A stretch of DNA of 7,600 nucleotides from an uncultured Oscillibacter sp. (GTDB taxonomy: Bacteria > Bacillota > Clostridia > Oscillospirales > Oscillospiraceae). The position numbers and the translations under genes are program-made. The DNA is taken from assembly GCA_910579435.1 (NCBI GenBank), contig CAJTVF010000083.1, positions 1 to 7,600 of the forward strand, written 5' to 3'. Positions 4,235 through 7,600 of this stretch are shown one piece after another. Position 1 is the first letter of the stretch. The number at the start of each line of letters is the position of its first letter. Below the pieces are notes generated by a model. It searched no databases and had not been told where the DNA came from. It saw only the letters and a program-made list of their open reading frames with translations.

Positions 4235-7201
4235 ATGGCTGACCAGAAGCCCAGCAACCGGGAACGGGTCAAGGAAATTGTTTCAAGCATTGAACAGAAT
4301 ATCCAGGACCTGTTCCAGAGTGAACGGTATTTTGACTACCTCCGCACCATGTCCCGGTTCCACAGCTATTCCGTCAACAACACCATCCTCATTCACATGC
4401 AGCGGCCCCACGCCTCCATGCCCGCCGCTGGCTTCAACAAGTGGAAGCAGTTCGGGCGGCATGTGAAAAAGGGCGAGAAGGGGCTGACCATCATCGCCCC
4501 CACGCCTCTGAAAAAGAAGATCGAGGAGATGCGGCTGGACCCGGACACCAAGGCCCCGGTGCTGGACCGGGAAGGCAACATCATCATAGATGAAAAAACC
4601 GTGGAAATCCCCCTGTTCAAGCCGGTGAAGGTCTTTACCGCCGACCAGACGGAGGGCAAGCCGCTCCCCAGCCTCGCCACCGGCCTGACCGGCGATGTGC
4701 AGCAGTACGAGGCGTTTATGGAGGCCCTGCGGCGCACGTCTCCCATGCCCATCTCCTTTGCGTCCCTGGCCCCTGATACGGACGGCGTGTGCAGCTTCAC
4801 CAAGCAGACCATCTCCATCCGGGAGGGCATGAGCCAGGTGCAGACGGTGTGCGCCACTGTCCATGAGATCGGTCACGCGGTCCTCCATGACCGAGAGAAG
4901 GACCGCCTCTCCGCCGCTGCCGGGAACACAGACAAGGACCCGCCCAAGGCCAAGGACAAGAACACCATGGAGGTGGAGGCCGAGAGCGTGTCCTTCGCCG
5001 TCTGCCAGTATTACGGCATCGACACCAGCGCCAACTCTATGGGCTACATCGCCGGGTGGAGCAGGGACAAGTCCCTGCCGGAGCTGAAAGCCAGCCTGGA
5101 GACCATCACCAAGACCGTCAGCGGCCTTATCAGCACCATCGACAGGCACTTTGCCGAGATTTGCAAGGAGCGGGGCATTGACCTCGCCGCCCAGCCGGAG
5201 CAGGCCGGACCCGATACGCTGGAGCAGTTTGCCGCCGACCTGTACGACTACATGGACCAGCTCCATCAGACGGGGATTCTGGAGCGTCCCTTCACGCTGG
5301 ACCCCAGGGAGCAGTCCATAGCCGACCTTGCGGCGGAAATGCAGACCGGCTATTTTGACGGCGTTCGCGGCCCGCTGACCTATCTTGTGGAGCATAACAG
5401 CCTGATGACCGCCAAGGCCATGCTGGAACGGCTGGATGGGCTGGTCCAGGAGCGGACCGCGCCAGCGGCGGAGCTGACCGACACCCCGGAGAAGTTTGTC
5501 TCCGACCTGTGCGGCTATCTGGCGGAGTTGCAGGAGGCCCGTCTGCTTCCCCTGCCCAACAATGCCGAACTGCGGGAGAAAGAGAACATGGCGGAGGCCC
5601 TGCTGCCCTCCCTGCTGAACGGCTCTTTTAATGGTTTCCGCAGTATCTTGAGCGATGCCGCCCAGCATACCGAGCGGCCCGAAACCGCCGTTCTCCGGGA
5701 CCGGCTGGAGAAATTGAGCGACCAGTGGGACGCGGCCCTCATCTGTAAAATTGAACCGATTTTCGGCGCTGGCAGTACGGTTGACCGCAGCGCGGTCCAG
5801 ACGTACCGGAAGCAGAATGACCAGCTGACCCCCTACAAGCTGGTTTTTACAGGGACCGCAGCCGAGTGCCAGCGGGTAGTGGCTGGGCTGGAGGCCGGGA
5901 CGTTCACCCTGCGGGATATGCGCCAGCCGGACTTTGAACTGCCCTCCGCGCCGGAGCAGGCTGACCCGGTACAGACAGCCCCGGATGTCCCCGCGCCCCC
6001 GGAGCAGGCGGACGAAGCTCTCTACCTTCTGGACGATTCCGTGTACCTCCATATCCAGGCCGGTGACGGGGGCTGGGACTACACGCTTTACACCAAGCAC
6101 GACATGGCCCAGCTCGACGGCGGACAGCTGGATTCCCCCGGCCTCTCCATCCCGGACGTTGTGGAGCATATCCGAAGGACGGAGGAGATCGGCACACTGG
6201 CCGTTGACCTCGCCCCCATGGAAGCCCTGGAGGAACTGCGGGAGCATCTCTCCCAGAAGGATGCCGTCCAGCCGGACACGACACTGGACGAGTACCCCAT
6301 GCCGGACAGCTCCATGACGCTGGACGGTCTGGCGGAGCTGGGCTATTCGGGGACGGACCTCCTGCCCCTGTCCAGAGAGCGGGGGGCGGAGCTGGTGGAC
6401 CGGGATATGACCGTCTACATGGTGCGGACCGGCGAGGCCCCGGAAATGGTCTTTGACCGGGAGGACCTGATGGAACAGCCGGAGGGCGTGATGTTCGCAG
6501 TCCCCCGCGAGGAATGGGAGGACAGCCCGGACTTCCGGCAGGCCGTGGCGGGCCGCATGGACTGGCAGGAGGACCGGGAGCGGGCTTTTCTCAACCACGG
6601 CGGGGACTGCTTTGCCATTTATCAGGTGAAGCTCGACGGCGATGATTCCCTGCGGGATATTCGCTATGAATCCCTGGACTGGCTGAACTCCATTGGCCGC
6701 AAGGTGGAGCGCGGCAATTACGATCTGGCCTACACCGCCCCGTTATCCGAAGTGAACAGCGCGGACGAGGCCCTGGAACGGCTGTGGTATGTATTTAATA
6801 ACGACCACCCGGCGGACTACCAGCGTCCGTCCATGTCCGTCAGCGACATCATTGCCATCCGGCTGGACGGTGTGCTAACCTGTCACTACTGCGACAGCTA
6901 CGGCTTCAAGCAGCTGCCGGACTTCCTCCAGCCGGAGAATTATCTGAAAAATGCGGAAATGTCTCTGGAGGACGACCTGGGGATGATCGACGGCATCATC
7001 AACAACGGCCCCAAGGCCACCGTCGCGGAGCTGGAGCAGCAGGCCCGGTCCGGCCAGCCCATTTCCCTCACGGATTTGGCCGAGGCCCAGCGCCGGGAGC
7101 AGGGGGAGAAAAAATCCATCCTGGCAAAGCTGAACGCCGCCCCGCCCCAGAAGGACCGCAAAAAAACAGCGCCGAAAAAGAGCGCGGAAAGGGAGCGATA
7201 A
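4235..7201 (+). CDS. ArdC-like / metallopeptidase / YodL / DUF4316 multidomain protein
   Basis: Polyvalent protein of 988 residues. Domains in order: ArdC-type N-terminal domain (about 9-135; FHSYSVNNTILIHMQRP, GFNKWKQFGRHVKKGEKG), related to ssDNA-binding antirestriction proteins; a zinc-peptidase-like domain with H210-E-I-G-H214 and probable third ligand among E246/E248/E250 before FAVCQYYGID; two tandem copies of an unnamed helical module (about 329-404 and 418-495); a Pro/Glu linker with repeated PEQAD (573-577, 589-593); a module at about 596-670 starting ALYLLDDSVYLHIQ; a module at about 693-770 (MTLDGLAELGYSGTDLLPL); a YodL-like domain at about 792-898; and a DUF4316-like tail at about 905-988 ending in a lysine/arginine-rich stretch. 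ArdC-like proteins protect transferred DNA from restriction; such a role here is inferred. AGAAAGGAG lies ten bases before the ATG. The gene is downstream of the structured element 4094-4210 and one base before the next gene. Confidence 0.88.
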   Translation: MADQKPSNRERVKEIVSSIEQNIQDLFQSERYFDYLRTMSRFHSYSVNNTILIHMQRPHASMPAAGFNKWKQFGRHVKKGEKGLTIIAPTPLKKKIEEMRLDPDTKAPVLDREGNIIIDEKTVEIPLFKPVKVFTADQTEGKPLPSLATGLTGDVQQYEAFMEALRRTSPMPISFASLAPDTDGVCSFTKQTISIREGMSQVQTVCATVHEIGHAVLHDREKDRLSAAAGNTDKDPPKAKDKNTMEVEAESVSFAVCQYYGIDTSANSMGYIAGWSRDKSLPELKASLETITKTVSGLISTIDRHFAEICKERGIDLAAQPEQAGPDTLEQFAADLYDYMDQLHQTGILERPFTLDPREQSIADLAAEMQTGYFDGVRGPLTYLVEHNSLMTAKAMLERLDGLVQERTAPAAELTDTPEKFVSDLCGYLAELQEARLLPLPNNAELREKENMAEALLPSLLNGSFNGFRSILSDAAQHTERPETAVLRDRLEKLSDQWDAALICKIEPIFGAGSTVDRSAVQTYRKQNDQLTPYKLVFTGTAAECQRVVAGLEAGTFTLRDMRQPDFELPSAPEQADPVQTAPDVPAPPEQADEALYLLDDSVYLHIQAGDGGWDYTLYTKHDMAQLDGGQLDSPGLSIPDVVEHIRRTEEIGTLAVDLAPMEALEELREHLSQKDAVQPDTTLDEYPMPDSSMTLDGLAELGYSGTDLLPLSRERGAELVDRDMTVYMVRTGEAPEMVFDREDLMEQPEGVMFAVPREEWEDSPDFRQAVAGRMDWQEDRERAFLNHGGDCFAIYQVKLDGDDSLRDIRYESLDWLNSIGRKVERGNYDLAYTAPLSEVNSADEALERLWYVFNNDHPADYQRPSMSVSDIIAIRLDGVLTCHYCDSYGFKQLPDFLQPENYLKNAEMSLEDDLGMIDGIINNGPKATVAELEQQARSGQPISLTDLAEAQRREQGEKKSILAKLNAAPPQKDRKKTAPKKSAERER

Positions 7202-7202
7202 C

Positions 7203-7442
7203 ATGAGTGATCTGACGTTTGAGGAGAGAAATCTGGTCTGCATTTACAGCGGAGGCGGGACCCGGTTGGGGACCATCGCCGCCCTGGAGGATATGCGCCG
7301 CTATCTGGAACCGGACGAGGCGGAGCTGCGGGAGCTGACGGACAGCGCCCTGGACAAGCTGCGCGGCATGGACGACGCGGCCTTTGCCGCCCTTGACCTG
7401 ATTCCCGACTTTGACCCGGAGGACGCTGCCTATGGGGAGTAA
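7203..7442 (+). CDS. Transposon-transfer-assisting (TTRAP-like) small protein
   Basis: Acidic 79-residue protein beginning MSDLTFEERNLVCIYSGG, with a helical centre (TIAALEDMRRYLEPDEAELRE) and the ending DDAAFAALDLIPDFDPEDA. This matches my recollection of the small family called putative transposon-transfer-assisting protein, carried beside ArdC-like genes in clostridial conjugative transposons; the biochemical function is not known. No membrane segment, cysteine pair or catalytic motif is seen. Start ATG lies one base after the stop of the ArdC-like gene, with AAAGGGAG (7188-7195) seven bases upstream. Its 3' end overlaps the start of the next gene by 11 bases. It therefore sits in a tightly coupled operon and should be made together with its neighbours. 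Family assignment is by memory of the sequence pattern, without a search. Confidence 0.75.
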   Translation: MSDLTFEERNLVCIYSGGGTRLGTIAALEDMRRYLEPDEAELRELTDSALDKLRGMDDAAFAALDLIPDFDPEDAAYGE

Positions 7443-7600
7443 CAACGTCCAAGCGGCCCTGCAAATGGCGGACAGCGCCGCCCGGCAGATCACAAGCAGC
7501 TATCAGGAGTGGACGGCCTTTCTCGCCACGGCTGGCCGTCTCTACAAATATCCCTTCCCGGAGCAGCTGATGATCTATACCCAGCGGCCCGAAGCCACCG
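7432..7600 (+). CDS. N-terminus of ArdC-like giant helicase/methylase-type protein (partial)
   Basis: Reading frame open to the window edge; 56 complete codons are seen. ATG at 7432 overlaps the previous stop by 11 bases and is preceded by GGAGG (7418-7422) at nine bases. The visible N-terminus (MGSNNVQAALQMADSAARQI, then SYQEWTAFLATAGRLYKYPF and EQLMIYTQRPEAT) has the same ArdC-like pattern as the N-terminus of the gene at 4235: hydrophobic helix, aromatic R-x-Y-x-Y, then LI-x-x-Q-R-P-x-A. In related conjugative transposons, a protein starting this way in this position continues into a very large SNF2/DEAD helicase, often with an N6-adenine methylase-like part. Only the N-terminal region is visible here, so the rest is inferred from context. 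Confidence 0.75.
   Translation, partial: MGSNNVQAALQMADSAARQITSSYQEWTAFLATAGRLYKYPFPEQLMIYTQRPEAT

Noticed and set aside
4283..6598. Reverse-strand open frame of 771 residues opposite the ArdC-like gene
   Set aside because: Same kind of shadow: compositionally odd, no recognisable motif, and wholly inside a well-supported forward gene.

Overview
This window is a high-GC segment (a hand-counted 60-base sample of the topoisomerase gene is 65% GC) of an integrative and conjugative element, or a close relative, from a Firmicute of the Clostridia/Eubacteriales type. The family content is characteristic of the conjugative transposons found in gut Clostridia and Clostridioides: a DUF4366-type surface protein, topoisomerase III, a cysteine-rich VLP protein, an ArdC-like/YodL/DUF4316 polyprotein, a small transposon-transfer-assisting protein, and the start of a second ArdC-like reading frame that probably begins a giant helicase/methylase protein. 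No integrase, relaxase, origin of transfer or element end is visible, so this is the interior of the element. The exact host genus cannot be read from the sequence.

Layout. Positions 10-1080 hold a secreted, membrane-anchored DUF4366 protein with an SH3b domain. A 57-residue CxxC protein (1077-1250) overlaps it by 4 bases. Positions 1254-1698 interrupt the forward operon with a lone reverse-strand orphan gene (1254-1574) that has its own recognisable promoter. Both the gene and especially its upstream region are much AT-richer than the neighbours. The leader of topB follows (about 1645-1698), with two mutually exclusive hairpins, one of which covers the topB ribosome binding site. topB runs from 1699 to 3744 and overlaps the cysteine-rich VLP gene (3737-4093) by 8 bases. 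A 117-base stretch (4094-4210) then begins at the base after the VLP stop codon. It can fold into a compact three-way junction closed by a 15-position stem, and it lies directly ahead of the ribosome binding site of the 988-residue ArdC-like polyprotein (4235-7201). The TTRAP-like gene (7203-7442) and the truncated ArdC-like gene (7432 to beyond the window) follow in tight translational coupling.

How the genes may work together. Topoisomerase III, the ArdC-like polyprotein and the giant helicase/methylase-type protein are the DNA-processing and establishment functions of such elements: relaxing or decatenating DNA, handling incoming single strands, and resisting host restriction. The DUF4366 protein is probably part of, or accessory to, the cell-envelope mating machinery encoded upstream. 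The most interesting unexplained items are the three-way-junction element at 4094-4210, the alternative hairpins in the topB leader, and the reverse-strand AT-rich orphan gene.
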